From positions 1 to 64,000 of the forward strand of contig NZ_QAOF01000001.1 in NCBI RefSeq assembly GCF_003050745.1: DNA of 64,000 nt. The letters are read 5' to 3'. Positions 26,164-38,200 of the stretch are shown piece after piece. Below the pieces are notes generated by a model. The model worked only from the letters and a program-made list of their open reading frames with translations, did not search any database and was not told where the DNA came from. This stretch comes from Sphingomonas sp. PP-CE-3G-477. Lineage in GTDB: Bacteria > Pseudomonadota > Alphaproteobacteria > Sphingomonadales > Sphingomonadaceae. Both the position numbers and the translations under genes were made by a program. Every line of letters starts with the position of its first letter. The stretch's first letter is position 1.

Positions 26164-28779
26164 ATGACAGAGATCAGCCGTGCATCGTTGTTCGGGCGGC
26201 TCGACGCCGTCGCGCTGACGTCGATCGAGTCCGCGACCGGGTTCGCCCGGATGCGCGGCAATCCCTACGTCGAGCTCGTCCACTGGATCCACCTGCTCTT
26301 GCAGGATCCGCAGGGCGACGTCGCGGCGATCCGACAGAACTTCGGGCTAGACGAGGCGCGGCTCGCGCGCGACGTAGTCGGTACGCTCGACCTGTTGCCG
26401 CGCGGTGCCTCGGCGATTTCCGACTTCGCGCCGCAGGTCGAGGAGGCGATCGAGAAGGGCTGGCTCTACGCCTCGCTCCAGTTCGGCGCGGCCAAGGTAC
26501 GGACCGGGCATCTGCTGTACGGGATGTTGCGTACGCCGACGTTGCGCAACGCGCTGTTCGCGACCAGCGGCGAATGGCGCAAGATCCAGGTCGAACGGCT
26601 CGGCACCGAGTTCGCCGCGATCGTCGGAGTCCCCAAAGACGCCGGGGGGGATTCAATCGAGCCGCTACAGGCTGCCGGAACCGTGCCGCCCTCGTCTGGC
26701 GAGGCGCTGGAGCGCTATTCGGTCGACCTGACCGCCCGCGCGCGCTCCGGTGAGATCGACTCGATCGTCGGCCGCGACGCCGAGATCCGGCAGCTGGTCG
26801 ACGTGCTGCTGCGCCGTCGCCAGAACAACCCGATCCTGGTCGGCGAGGCGGGGGTCGGCAAGACCGCGGTGGTCGAGGGGTTCGCGAAGAGGATCGTCGA
26901 TGGCGACGTGCCCCCCGCATTGCGCAACGTCGTGGTCCGTGCGCTCGACGTCACGCTGATGCAGGCGGGTGCGGGCGTGAAGGGCGAGTTCGAGAAACGG
27001 CTGCGCCAGGTGATCGACGAGGTCGAGGGTGCCGCGACGCCCGTTATCCTGTTCATCGACGAGGCGCACACTCTGATCGGCGCGGGCGGCCAGGCGGGGA
27101 CGGGCGACGCCGCCAATCTTCTGAAGCCGGCACTCGCGCGCGGCCGCCTTCGCACGATCGCCGCGACGACGTACGCGGAATATCGCCAGTATTTCGAGAA
27201 GGACCCGGCGCTCACCCGCCGGTTTCAGACAGTCGACGTCGCCGAGCCGGAGGCACCGGTCGCGATCGCGATGTTGCGGTCGGTGGTGCCGGCGATGGAA
27301 GCGCATCACGATGTCGTTATTCTCGACGATGCAGTCGCGGCGGCGGTGGCGCTGTCTCAGCGCTATGTCCCGGCGCGGCAGCTGCCCGACAAGGCGGTGA
27401 GCCTGATCGACACCGCCGCGGCGCGCGTCGCGGTATCGCAGAACGCGACGCCTGCTCCGGTCGAGGACCAGCGGCGGCGCCTCGAACTGCTTGAGGTCGA
27501 GCGCGGCATCGTCATGCGGGAAACCGAAGGACGCTATCGCCACGATGACGCGCTGCCGGCGCTGGACGAGGCGATCGCAGCCGCTCGCGCTGCGGTCGAG
27601 GCGGTCGAGGCGCGATGGGCGCGGGAGAAGGACGCGCTCGATGACGTGCGCGCGGCGCGCAACAGTGGCGACGGTGCGGCGCTGGACGCGGCCCTCGCGA
27701 CGGCGCGCGAACATGCGGGCGATGCGCCGATGGTGTTCGGCGTGGTCGATGCCGACGCCGTCGCCGCGGTGGTCGGCGACTGGACCGGCATCCCGGTCGG
27801 GCGGATGGTGAAGGACGAGATCGCCAGCGTGCTCGCGATCGGCGATGCGTTGAAGGCGCGCGTGATCGGGCAGGATCATGCGATGGCGGCGATCGCCAAG
27901 CGCATCCAGACGAGCCGCGCGAAGCTCGACAATCCCGGCAAGCCGGTCGGCGTGTTCATGCTCTGCGGTCCGTCCGGCGTCGGCAAGACCGAGACCGCGC
28001 ACGCGTTGGCGGAGCTGATGTATTCGGGCGACGACTCGATGATCGTCATCAACATGAGCGAGTTCCAGGAGGCGCACACCGTCTCGACCCTGAAAGGCGC
28101 GCCGGCCGGCTATGTCGGTTACGGCCAGGGCGGCGTTCTGACCGAGGCGGTGCGGCGGCGTCCGTACAGCGTCGTCCTGCTGGACGAGGTGGAGAAGGCG
28201 CACCCCGACGTCCACGAGATGTTCTTCCAGGTGTTCGACAAGGGATTCATGAACGACGCCGAAGGGCGCCACATCGATTTCCGCAATACGGTGATCCTGC
28301 TGACGTCTAATGTCGGCACCGACCTGATCACGTCGCTCAGCGAGGACGAGGAAATGGCGCCCGAGCCAGCGGGGCTCGCGGATGCGCTGCGCCCGGAATT
28401 GCTGAAGGTGTTTCCGCCGGCGTTGCTGGGCCGGTTACAGGTGCTGCCCTATTACCCGCTCGGCAAGTCCGTGCTGGCGGAGATCGTCCGTCTGCAGCTC
28501 GCCCGAATAGAGCGTCGCATCGCCGACAATCATGGTATCACGGTGACCATCGACGAGGCCGTAGTGATGCACATCGTCGACCGTTGTACTGAAATCGCGT
28601 CGGGTGGCCGCATGATCGATGCGATCCTGACCAACACTATGCTGCCCGACATGTCGGTCGCGCTGCTGGAAAAACGGATGCGCGGTGAAGAGGTGGCGGC
28701 GATCTGCGTGACGGCGACGAATGATGGCTTCAACTATGATTATCGAGCTGTTGTCGACGTCGGTAACATAATAGATTGA
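26164..28779 (+). CDS. tssH: T6SS sheath-recycling AAA+ ATPase TssH (ClpV)
   Basis: The 871-residue ClpB-like ATPase has an N-terminal Clp-N type domain that begins with ISRASLFGRLDAVALTSIES. Two AAA+ modules follow: Walker A GEAGVGKT with Walker B VILFIDEAHTLIGAG in D1, and GPSGVGKTE with VVLLDEVEKAHPDV in D2. The middle domain is short, as in ClpV. It disassembles contracted TssBC sheath. It is preceded by an AT-rich 55-base gap and a purine-rich ribosome-binding site, and ends the left T6SS operon. Confidence 0.95.
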   Translation: MTEISRASLFGRLDAVALTSIESATGFARMRGNPYVELVHWIHLLLQDPQGDVAAIRQNFGLDEARLARDVVGTLDLLPRGASAISDFAPQVEEAIEKGWLYASLQFGAAKVRTGHLLYGMLRTPTLRNALFATSGEWRKIQVERLGTEFAAIVGVPKDAGGDSIEPLQAAGTVPPSSGEALERYSVDLTARARSGEIDSIVGRDAEIRQLVDVLLRRRQNNPILVGEAGVGKTAVVEGFAKRIVDGDVPPALRNVVVRALDVTLMQAGAGVKGEFEKRLRQVIDEVEGAATPVILFIDEAHTLIGAGGQAGTGDAANLLKPALARGRLRTIAATTYAEYRQYFEKDPALTRRFQTVDVAEPEAPVAIAMLRSVVPAMEAHHDVVILDDAVAAAVALSQRYVPARQLPDKAVSLIDTAAARVAVSQNATPAPVEDQRRRLELLEVERGIVMRETEGRYRHDDALPALDEAIAAARAAVEAVEARWAREKDALDDVRAARNSGDGAALDAALATAREHAGDAPMVFGVVDADAVAAVVGDWTGIPVGRMVKDEIASVLAIGDALKARVIGQDHAMAAIAKRIQTSRAKLDNPGKPVGVFMLCGPSGVGKTETAHALAELMYSGDDSMIVINMSEFQEAHTVSTLKGAPAGYVGYGQGGVLTEAVRRRPYSVVLLDEVEKAHPDVHEMFFQVFDKGFMNDAEGRHIDFRNTVILLTSNVGTDLITSLSEDEEMAPEPAGLADALRPELLKVFPPALLGRLQVLPYYPLGKSVLAEIVRLQLARIERRIADNHGITVTIDEAVVMHIVDRCTEIASGGRMIDAILTNTMLPDMSVALLEKRMRGEEVAAICVTATNDGFNYDYRAVVDVGNIID

Positions 28780-28892
28780 ACAACGCGTGACCCAGAAGAT
28801 CATTTCGATAGGTGCATTTCGAAGTGGATCTGAAGGGCGCGACAGACGTGTGACTGCACAAACCAAGGCAATCCAGAAGAGGATGGTGAAGG

Positions 28893-29831
28893 ATGGCGAC
28901 ACGGTTGGCACGAAAGGGCGATCACGGTGCGATCGTTCGTGAGATCCAGGGGAATCTCGTGCGCGCGGGACATCCAGTCAAGACGGATGGTCTGTTCGGA
29001 AGCGAGACGGACGCAGCGGTCAGAGCCTTCCAGAAGGAGCACAAGCTGCCAGTGGACGGCGTCGTCGGGCCGGGAACACTGGCCGTGCTCCATCGTCGTC
29101 CTCCCCAGCCCAAGCCGCCCGGTCAGGACGGCTTCGATCCTGCGGCCTTCGGAGCCTGGCTGGCGAAGTTGCCCGGTGAAATTTACGACGCCATCCTCCC
29201 GGACAAGCCGACCGTAGCCGCCAGCAGGCCCGTGGCCCGTCCCGAGACCCGCCCGGAAACCCGGAAAGCGCCCGACCGACCCACTCGCGCGACCGGTAAG
29301 CCGGTGGTGTCCCCAGCACAGAACACGAAGCATCGGCGCATCAGCTTTCCAGGCTACGAAGGGCGCGGCTTCGTCCTGCAGGATTTCGAAAAGTACGAAA
29401 ATTATGCGATCAAACTGCTGAACGGCTATTCCGTCGCGCCGTGGGATCCGCGGAACCTCATCAAGAACGAATGTGCGCAGTTCGTCCAGTTCTTCGGCGT
29501 GCCCCGCACGCGGGAATGGCGGGCCGGGCCCCAGGTCTGCTTCCTGGAGCAGAGCGACATACCGTCCGGCACCGTCGTGGCTACGCTGCGCGACAATATG
29601 TACCACAATGATTATTCCGGCCGGTCCCACGTCGGCATCTATCTGCGTCACGATCCCTTCGGGACGAAAGGCGGCGGTGTCCTTCTACTCGACCAGTTCA
29701 ACAAGAACCCGATCAAGCGCCGCTTGAAGCGCTATGACGGCGATGCCGGTCGCGCGAAGCCAATCCGGGCGACCGGCCGGCGGTATAATTGGTCCGCCGA
29801 CGGCGAAGAATATTTCGTGCTTCTGGTATGA
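28893..29831 (+). CDS. Putative T6SS amidase effector with peptidoglycan-binding domain (BPSL0067/NlpC-P60-like)
   Basis: The 312-residue protein has no signal peptide. An N-terminal PG-binding domain (about 5-65; IVREIQGNLVRAGHPVKTDG, AAVRAFQKEHKL) and a Pro/Arg-rich linker precede a papain-like amidase domain (about 155-312). This domain has a probable catalytic Cys in IKNECAQFVQFF, a basic turn EWRAGPQVCF and a His in SHVGIYLRHD, the order expected of BPSL0067-type NlpC/P60-like peptidoglycan amidases that act as T6SS effectors. It lies just after clpV and is coupled by an ATGA overlap to a lipoprotein gene, the natural immunity candidate. The substrate bond is not deducible. Confidence 0.75.
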   Translation: MATRLARKGDHGAIVREIQGNLVRAGHPVKTDGLFGSETDAAVRAFQKEHKLPVDGVVGPGTLAVLHRRPPQPKPPGQDGFDPAAFGAWLAKLPGEIYDAILPDKPTVAASRPVARPETRPETRKAPDRPTRATGKPVVSPAQNTKHRRISFPGYEGRGFVLQDFEKYENYAIKLLNGYSVAPWDPRNLIKNECAQFVQFFGVPRTREWRAGPQVCFLEQSDIPSGTVVATLRDNMYHNDYSGRSHVGIYLRHDPFGTKGGGVLLLDQFNKNPIKRRLKRYDGDAGRAKPIRATGRRYNWSADGEEYFVLLV

Positions 29832-30436
29832 GGATCGTGATGATGAGATCGAACGAGGTCGGAAGATCCGGCGTGCTGGCCGCGGCGGTGCTGTTCGCAC
29901 TCACCGGATGTGGTGCGGAAGCGACGGGCGAACAGGCATCGTCGAACGCCATGATGACGCAACCGCGCCAACCGATCGAAGCGCAAAGCGTCAGGACGAA
30001 AAGTGCTGCCCTATCCTCCGTATCAATTAAGCCGGGCGCGATCGAATGTCCGGCGACGTTACGATCGGGCACGACGCTGCCACGCGGCGCACGATTGCTA
30101 GGCGCACCGCTCGCTGCCGGGCTGAGCCTGTCCTCGGCGACGGTGACGGCGGACGCGGTCGAAGCGGTGGCGTCGGATCTCGATGGCCTGGCCGAAGTCG
30201 AATCGGTCGAACGTCCCGGATCGGCGGGAATGGTCGTGCAGAGGCAGGATGTCACGCCGACGGCCGATGCCCCATTCGCCTTGATATGCCGCTACGGCGA
30301 CGCCAAGCCGCCGTTGTTGGCACAATCGGCGGTGCTGATACCGTTGCCGGCCAATGGAGCCGGGTATCGCTGCACCACGCGCCTGCCGCAGGGAAAAGAC
30401 CCGAGGGCGGCGAGCGCCATATGCGAACGGAGTTAG
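29828..30436 (+). CDS. Putative immunity lipoprotein paired with the amidase effector
   Basis: The 202-residue protein starts at ATG 29828, which overlaps the upstream TGA (ATGA). The signal peptide GVLAAAVLFALTGCGA has a good lipobox. The mature part has IECPATLRSGTTLPRG, then a C-terminal LICRYGDAKPPLL and YRCTTRLP, with Cys residues spaced as in STY0300-like periplasmic proteins; this resemblance is tentative. Cognate immunity to cell-wall amidase effectors must act in the periplasm, which fits a lipoprotein. An upstream in-frame start at 29789 would bury the signal peptide and is rejected. Confidence 0.65.
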   Translation: MRIVMMRSNEVGRSGVLAAAVLFALTGCGAEATGEQASSNAMMTQPRQPIEAQSVRTKSAALSSVSIKPGAIECPATLRSGTTLPRGARLLGAPLAAGLSLSSATVTADAVEAVASDLDGLAEVESVERPGSAGMVVQRQDVTPTADAPFALICRYGDAKPPLLAQSAVLIPLPANGAGYRCTTRLPQGKDPRAASAICERS

Positions 30437-30526
30437 CGTCCCGCAGAATGCCAACGTGACTAGTCGCCAGTCGAGTGGCGCGCGTATTGATGCAGGCGGT
30501 CGGGTAGACGCCACGGGAGCGGTGAC

Positions 30527-32269
30527 ATGGGGGACTTGGCGTTGCGGCGAATGACAGCAGGATTGGTTTCGACGCTGGCGATGGTGACCGCGGGGACATG
30601 GTCGGTCACGGCACATGCGCAGGTGGCATTGCCGACGCGGCAGGAGGTGACGCCACCGGCCCCGCAGCCGCGTTCGGAGTCGACGGCGCGGGTCGATGCA
30701 CGTGGCGCTCTCGCGGAGACGAACTGCCCGTTCGAGGCTTCTGCGCTGCGGCTGACGCTCGACCGTGTCGAATTCACGCGTCCCGATGGATCGCAGCTTC
30801 AACCGCAGATTGCGAACGCCCTTGCTGGCCTGCGGACGCCGACCGGCGAGCAGTCGATCATCGCGGTCTGCGCCGTGCGCGACGCTGCCAACGAAGCGCT
30901 GCGGCGTGGCGGTTGGGTCGCGTCGGTCCAGATCCCCGCGCAGGAGATCACCGGCGGCGTGTTGCGGTTGCAGGTCGTCACCGCGCGTATCGTCGACGTC
31001 CGGGTGCGCGGCGATGCAGGGCGGTACGAACCGTTCCTACGACGGCGCATCGCCGCGATCCAGGCGCTGGACCCGCTGAACGAGCGCGAGGCTGAACGGA
31101 TATTGCTGCTCGCCGGCGACGTGCCGGGTCTGGACGTGGCGCTTTCGTTGCGGCCGTCGAACGGCGAGGCCGGGACGGTGATCGGCGACCTGACGGTCAG
31201 CTCGCGACACTTCGCGCTGTTCGCCAACGCGCAGAACTACAACTCGTCGTTGCTGGGCCGCGAGACGGTGTACGGCCGCGGCGAAATCTACGGCCTGACC
31301 GGGCTTGGCGACATCACGTATCTCGGTGCATCTACGACCACCGACTTCCAGGAACAGGTGATCGTCCAGGGCGGACACATCCTACAACTCGACGATGACG
31401 GCACGACGCTGGGTGGCCGCGCGACCTATGCATGGTCGCGCCCCGATCTCGGCGCACTCGACCTCAGGACCAACACGCTGATCGCGGGTCTCGACTTGGC
31501 GCGGCCGTTGTTCCGCTCGGTTCGCGGGAATGCGCGCGTGCGGCTTGGCCTCGATTTCGTAGATCAGATCTCGCGCGTCGGGGGGGGTAACGATGCCGTC
31601 ACGCTGACCCGCGACAAGCTGCGCGTGCTGTTCGCGGGCATCGATGCCGATCAGCAGTTCGTCAACGCCAATGGGCGGCCCTGGCTCTCGGTCTCGTCGT
31701 CGCTGGAAGTGCGCAAGGGGCTGGGCCTGTTCGACGCGAGCCAGACCGGTTTCGCAAGCGGCAAGCTGACCTCGCGGCTGGAGGGCAATTCTCGTGCCCT
31801 CGTGGTGCGCGGCGTGATCGACACGACGCTGTCGCTCGGGCCGATCTTCAGCGTCGCGGCGATCGGCCAGATGCAATGGGCGAACGATCCGTTGCTGAAC
31901 TATGAGGAGTTCGCGCTCGGCAGCCTGACGATCGGTCGCGGTTACGATCCCGGCTCCAACAGCGGCGACCGGGCGCTGGGCGGGCATGTCGAGGCGCGTG
32001 CCGATCTGCCGCTGGTCACGGGGCTCGGCACGCAATTTTACGGTTTCTACGACCATCTTTATCTGACCAACCTCGATCGCGCGCGGATCGAGGGCGCGCG
32101 GAATTTCGATAGCGTGGGAGGTGGCGTGCGTGTGTCCTTCCCGAACCGCCTGGTGCTCGACGTCGGCTACGCCAAGCCGCTCGACCGTGCGCTGAAACTC
32201 GACAAGGAACGACCGCCGGCGCGCGTGCTCGTTTCGTTGACCGTGCAGTTCCGTGATGGCGCTCGATAG
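30527..32269 (+). CDS. Two-partner secretion outer-membrane transporter TpsB (ShlB/FhaC/HecB type)
   Basis: The 580-residue protein has a signal peptide (about 1-31, ending VTAHA) and the TpsB order. A POTRA_2 domain (about 70-150; FEASALRLTLDRVEF, VASVQIPAQEITGGVLRLQV) is followed by a second POTRA (YEPFLRRRIAAIQALDPLNE) and a 16-strand-type barrel (LFANAQNYNSSLLGRETVYG through RVSFPNRLVLDVGYAKPLD). The conserved GRGYDPG (about 468) in loop 6 corresponds to the VRGY/F motif of Omp85-TpsB transporters. GGGAG seven bases before the ATG supports the start. It precedes its probable substrate gene by 10 bases. Confidence 0.92.
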   Translation: MGDLALRRMTAGLVSTLAMVTAGTWSVTAHAQVALPTRQEVTPPAPQPRSESTARVDARGALAETNCPFEASALRLTLDRVEFTRPDGSQLQPQIANALAGLRTPTGEQSIIAVCAVRDAANEALRRGGWVASVQIPAQEITGGVLRLQVVTARIVDVRVRGDAGRYEPFLRRRIAAIQALDPLNEREAERILLLAGDVPGLDVALSLRPSNGEAGTVIGDLTVSSRHFALFANAQNYNSSLLGRETVYGRGEIYGLTGLGDITYLGASTTTDFQEQVIVQGGHILQLDDDGTTLGGRATYAWSRPDLGALDLRTNTLIAGLDLARPLFRSVRGNARVRLGLDFVDQISRVGGGNDAVTLTRDKLRVLFAGIDADQQFVNANGRPWLSVSSSLEVRKGLGLFDASQTGFASGKLTSRLEGNSRALVVRGVIDTTLSLGPIFSVAAIGQMQWANDPLLNYEEFALGSLTIGRGYDPGSNSGDRALGGHVEARADLPLVTGLGTQFYGFYDHLYLTNLDRARIEGARNFDSVGGGVRVSFPNRLVLDVGYAKPLDRALKLDKERPPARVLVSLTVQFRDGAR

Positions 32270-32279
32270 GATTTTACCG

Positions 32280-35200
32280 ATGACCCATGTCACGTCGCCC
32301 GTTCGCCGCCGCCGCCTGCTTCTGATCGTCTCAAGCGCGCTCGGCGGCATCGCGGCCTTGCCTGCGGTTGCGCAGACCGTGCCAGCGCCGCCGGTACTGC
32401 CGACGCGGGCGAGCGTGGATTCCGTGCAGACGAACCTTCTCGGCAGCGATCCCCGGATCACGAGCCCGAACGGCAATCTGAACGTCGAACTGCGCGCCAA
32501 CAATACGGTGATTAACTGGAAGGGGTTCAATATCCCTAAGGACCAGGCGGCGAACTTTGAAAACGGCACGGCGTCGAGCAATATCGCGGTTCTCAACCGC
32601 GACATCTCCAGCAATCCGTCGCAACTGCTCGGCAAACTCACGAGCAGTGCCGGCGTCGCCGTCTGGGTCTTGAATTCCAACGGCATCGTGGTCGGTCCGG
32701 GCGCAAACTTCACGACCGGGTCGCTGGTGCTGTCGACGCTCGACGTCACGGATACCGACTTCCTGGACGGCGGCAGCAACTATCGCCTGAGCAGCGGTAT
32801 GAACGGGGCGGGCAGCATTTCTGCTATCACCGTGGCGAGCGGTGCCCAGATGACGGTCGAGGGCGGTAATCGCGGCCTGATCATGATCGCGCCCAGGATC
32901 GAGGCCGACGGCGTGTTCCAGGCCAAGGGCCAGGACGTCGCGTTCGTGACGGCGACCGACGTCACGCTCAACTATGCGACGAACAGCCCGCTGTCGGTGA
33001 CGCTCAACCGCGGCACGGCGGTACCGAAGAATAGTCAGTATGTCCGCGGTACCGTCGATGGGCGCGACGCGCTGTTCGCGCTGGCATCACAGGGAAACAT
33101 CACCGACGCGTTGCTGCAAATCGATGCGCGTGTGACAACCGCATCGAACGGCCGACGCGGCATCGTACTATCCGCCGGCAAGCCCGACACTGCGGTGGCG
33201 GGGATCACGGTTGCTGGTGCAGCAGTGGACACCGGCGGCATCGCCGGGGTCTCTGTAAGTGGCGTAATGTCCACCCAGTCCGACGATAACGGTGACATCA
33301 TCGCCGGCGCCAGCGGTACCGCGAGCTTTGCGCGCGCTCTCACGAGCGGACGCGATGTGATCCTTTCGGCTGGGGGCGCGCTGACGGTGGCGGGTGATGT
33401 GACCGCCACCCGCGACTATCGGATCGCCGCCCAGGGTATTGCGCTGGGCAGTGGCACTTCGGCTATCCAGCGCGCCGGTCGAGGTGTCGATCTCGTATCG
33501 ACCAACGGCAACATTACCGGCGCTGCAGGTTTGTCGCTGCGTTCCGGCGGCAGTGCCGGGTTGACGTTGTCGACCGCTGGCACAGCGGCGGGCGACATCT
33601 TGTTCGACGCGACCAGCAGCATCTCCGGCGGCAGTGACCGATCGGGCTATGTCGATATTCGCCAGCGCGGTCCAGCCAACCAGATCACCTTGGGCAACGT
33701 TGCCGCACGGGGCTTGCGCCAGGCCATCGGCGCCGGCGCGATCCGCAACGGGCTGACGACGACCAGTTCGCTGGCGCTGGGCAACATCGACGTGCGCGAT
33801 GGACTGGCACTCGATGCTGCGGGCATCAGCGCGGGGACGCTCGCGTCCGATCGCGGCGTCGCCATCGTCTCCAACGGGGCGTTGACGACCGGCGCGATCA
33901 CTGCGGGAAGCGGTCCGGTCGCGCTGACCGGCGGCGGCACGACTTCAGTCGCCGGTACGATCACAGCCATCGGCAGCACCGTGGCCGATATTACCATCGT
34001 TCGCGATGGGGCGATGACGCTTCAGGGGCTGACGGCGACGCGTGACGCGCAGATCGATGCTGTCACCGGGGCCGTTTCGATTGCGGGTGCCGTCGGCTTG
34101 GGTCGCAACTACCGGGTTTCGGGAAGTGGCGTCACGCTCGGCGCTCCCGGTGCGGTGACGCAGCGCGCCGACGGGGCGATCACGATCACCGCGGGCGCGG
34201 CCGGCATCACCGGACTCGAGGGGCTGGCTCTGCGCTCGGACGCGAACGGATCCGGCAACGACCCGTTGACCCTTGCGGTCACCGCACCGTCAACAACGGG
34301 GATCGCCTTCGCGCCCGGCACCAGCCTGTTCGGTGGAACGTCGCGGCAGTCGGATGTTCAGCTCCAGCTGAACGATGCAGCAAGTCCGATTTCGCTGGGT
34401 AAAGTCGAGGCGCGCTCGCTGACTGGGCTGAGCACCACCGGCGCCTTGCGCTCGGGCGACGTCAATATCGTTCGCGATCTTACCGCTAGCGGTGCGTCGA
34501 TCGCCACCGGTGCGTTGACGGCCAGTTCGGGCGCCGTGACGCTGACCGCGACGGGGGGCGCGCTGACCATTGGCGCGGTCGATGCGGGACAAGGCATCAC
34601 GTTGACCGGAACCGATGCGATCGCCACCGGTCGCCTGACCGCTCGCGATGCCGTCACCGTAAATGCCGTCGGCGCTGCGACCTTCGGCAGCGATGTGACG
34701 GCCGGGGGCGCACTGACCCTGCGCGGCTCTACGCTGGGGTTTGCGGGTGGCAATGTCCGGAGTGGCGGATCGATCGACTTGCTCGCATCGACTGGCGGTA
34801 TCGTCGCTACTGGTGGGGTTGCTCTTGCCTCGACCAGTACACGCACGAGCGATTTCGTCCGGTTGCAGGCGGCCGGTGTCGACGGCATCGTTCTGGCCTC
34901 GGGCAGTTCGATCACCGCGGGCGCCAATCGCGCCTTGCGCATCGGGATCTTCAACGCCGCCGCCGATGCGCCGCTCAGCCTGGGCAACGTCACCGCGCGG
35001 TCCTTAAGTGCGCTGGGTGCAGCCAACGCCGACGCCACGGTCCTTGGCGGCGCGATCGTATCGGGCGGCTCGCTGACGTTCGGCGCGCTCGACCTGGTAG
35101 ACGGCTTTGCGGCCGAGAGCGCCGGCGGTAATCTGAGTGTCGGTCGACTGGCGGTGACGGGCGCGGGGCAGGGCATCAGCCTGCGTGCCGCCAGCGGAAC

Positions 35201-38200
35201 GCTGACCGTGCAGAACGACGTGTCCGCCAGCGGCGACGTGACGCTTGTAAGCGGTACCGCGCTGCAACTCGGTACGGTGGAAAGCCGTGACGGGCAGGCC
35301 ACGCTGACCAGCGGTGGCACCGTGACGCTGGGTACACTTGCGGGTCGGCTCGGTGCCAGCGCGAGCGGGACGCGGATCGCGATCGATACGGTCCGCGGCG
35401 GTGCCGTCGGGCTGACCGCCAGCAGCGGCAACGTGCAGGTCGGGCGGATCGACGGTGCGGCAGTGACCGCCACTGCCACCGGTGGTGCCGTCACGATCCG
35501 CAACGCGCTCGCGGCGACGGGCGCCGTCAACCTTACCGCGACCGGCGACGTGCGGGTCGGCGGGGCGATCACCGGTGCCGGCGTCACCGTCGGCGCACAG
35601 GGCGATACGGCGCTGCTCGGTGGACTGCAGGCGCGCGGCAACGTGGCGCTGTCGGGGCGTTCGGTTACGCTCGGCGGCGCGCAGGGCGCCACGGGCAGCT
35701 ATACCGCGACGAGCAGCGCAGGCGCGATCACCGGCAACGCCGGAACCGCGATCGTCGCCGACAGCGACAACTTGGGTGGCGAGGCGCTGAGCCTGACCGC
35801 AACCGGCGGTGGCATTACCTTCGATCCCGCCACCTCGCTACGCGGAGGCAACAGGACGTCGGCGGTTTCGCTCACGACCGATGGCGGGATCATCACGGTC
35901 GGCGACGTCGGCGCGACGGTCTTTACCGCAGCCGGTGCGGGAAGCATCCAGACCGGCAATCTGACGTTGACCAACTCGCTCGGGCTGAGCGCGGCGGGTG
36001 GCGTCATCACGGGTGCGATCGCAACGGGCGATGGCACAGTCACGATCGACAGCCTCGGCGGCGCGGTCACTACCGGCGCCATCGATGCGGGTGGCGGGGT
36101 ATCACTGGCCGGCGACACGGTCGCCTTCGGGACGGTTCGGGCGGCGTCGCTCAATGCGACCGCGAAGGTTGGAACGCTGACCGGCGGCGATATCACTGTG
36201 AACGGCGTCACCGCTCTCCAAACGCCGGGTGCCTTGGCCGTCGGTGCGATCCGTGCCGGCAACAGCGTATCTTTGAGTGGCAGCACCGTGCGGTTCGATC
36301 GCGTCGAGGCATCGGCTTTCAAGGCGACGGCGGGTGCCGCGCTGAACGGGGGCGATATCGTCACGCGCGGCGATGCGACGCTGACGGCGGGCGACGCGCT
36401 CGCGGTCGGTGTGGTCGATGCGGACGGTATCGTTGCCCTGCGCGGCACGACGGTGAACGCAGACCGGATCGATGGCGCATCGCTTACCGCAGTCGCAAGT
36501 AAAGGCGCATTGGTCGCGGGAGACATGCTGATCGGCGGGCCGGCGACGATCGAAGCGACAGAGGGGCCGATCAATCTCGGCACCGTCGACTCGCGCGGCG
36601 ATCTGACGATCACCGCCGGCGGCCGGCTGTTCGCGACGGGCCTCGTCTCGGGTGGCACGGCGGCGCTGAGGACGACCGGTCCAGGTTCCGACATCCTGCT
36701 GGCGAACGGTCTCGTCGCGGAGAATGCGGTGGACGTTCGCGCGATGGGGAACGTCCGCGCGCCGGTCATCAGAAGCCGCACCGGCGATCTTACCATCGCG
36801 GCGCCCAACGGCGAACTCTCCGGCTACGACGCGAACGGCGGAGTTTCGCTTGGTGCGGGACCGGGCAAGGCATTCTCCCTGACGATCGGCACCGCGGCAC
36901 GGTTGGGCGACGTGGTCGGCGGCAAGCTGACCGTCACCGCAACGTCGATCAGCGCAGGGCGGGTCGACACCGGCAACGAGGCGCTGGAACTGCGCGCGAC
37001 CGACGGTGACCTGACGCTGACCGGGCCAGCCAGCGGCGGCACCGTCACGCTTGGCGCAAGCGGGCGGACCCAGCTCGCTGGCGTCACTTCGAAGGGCGCA
37101 TTGACGCTGACCGGCGGCAGCATTGCGTTCTCCGATATTTCGGGGGCGACGGTCGACGCGACGTCGGCAGGCGTAATCTCCGGCGGTTCTGCGGCGGCGA
37201 CTGGCGCTTTCGCGATCCGCGGCGGCGCGGTGACCCTGAACCAGGTGAGCGCCGGCACGACACTCGGCCTGACGGCGACGGGCGGCGATTTGACGCTGAC
37301 GGGAACGGTTACTGGCGGCGACGTCACGCTTGGCGCTAGTGGGCGGACGAGCCTGGCCAAGACCACGGCCAGCGGTGCGCTAATCCTGACCGGAGGCAGC
37401 ATCGCGTTCTCCGATATTGCGGGCGCGACGATCGACGTGACGTCGGCCGGCGCGATCACCGGCGGTTCGGCGACAGCGAATGGCGCTCTCGCGATCCGCG
37501 GCGGCGCGGTGTCCCTGAACCAGGCGACCGCCGGCACGACACTCGGCCTGACTGCGACCGGTGGCGATTTGACCTTGGCGGGTCCGGTCACTGGGGGTGA
37601 CGTCACGCTGGGTGCGAGCGGGGCGACGAGCCTAGCCAAGACCACGGCCAGCGGTGCGCTGACACTGACCGGTGGGAGCATCGCGTTCTCGGATATTTCG
37701 GGCGCGACGGTCGACGTGACGTCGGCGGGTGCGATCACTGGTGGTTCGGCGACAGCTGCGGGTGCTCTCGGCATTCGCGGTGGCGCCGTGACCCTGAATC
37801 AGGTGAGCGCCGGCACGACACTCGGCCTGACGGCGACCGGCGGCGACTTGACGCTGACGGGGCCGGTCACTGGCGGCGACGTCACGCTCGGCGCCAGCGG
37901 GAGGACGAGCCTGGCCAAGACCACGGCGCGGGGCGCCCTGACGCTGACCGGCGGCGGTATCGCATTCTCCGATATTTCGGGTGGATCGATCGACGCTACG
38001 TCGGCAGGCGGAATCACTGGCGGGTCCGCGACCGCTACAGGCGCTCTCGCGATCCGCGGCGGCACCGTGAACCTCGGTCAGGCCAACGGCGGCACGACGC
38101 TCGGCTTGACCGCGACCAACGGCGACTTGACGCTGACGGGCCTTGCAACCGGCGGCACCGTGACGATCGGTGCAAGCGGGCAGACCGCTCTGACGGATGT

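Noticed and set aside
26665..28272. 535-aa minus-strand ORF opposite tssH
   Set aside because: Antisense shadow of the GC-rich clpV gene; no start signal or recognisable domain.
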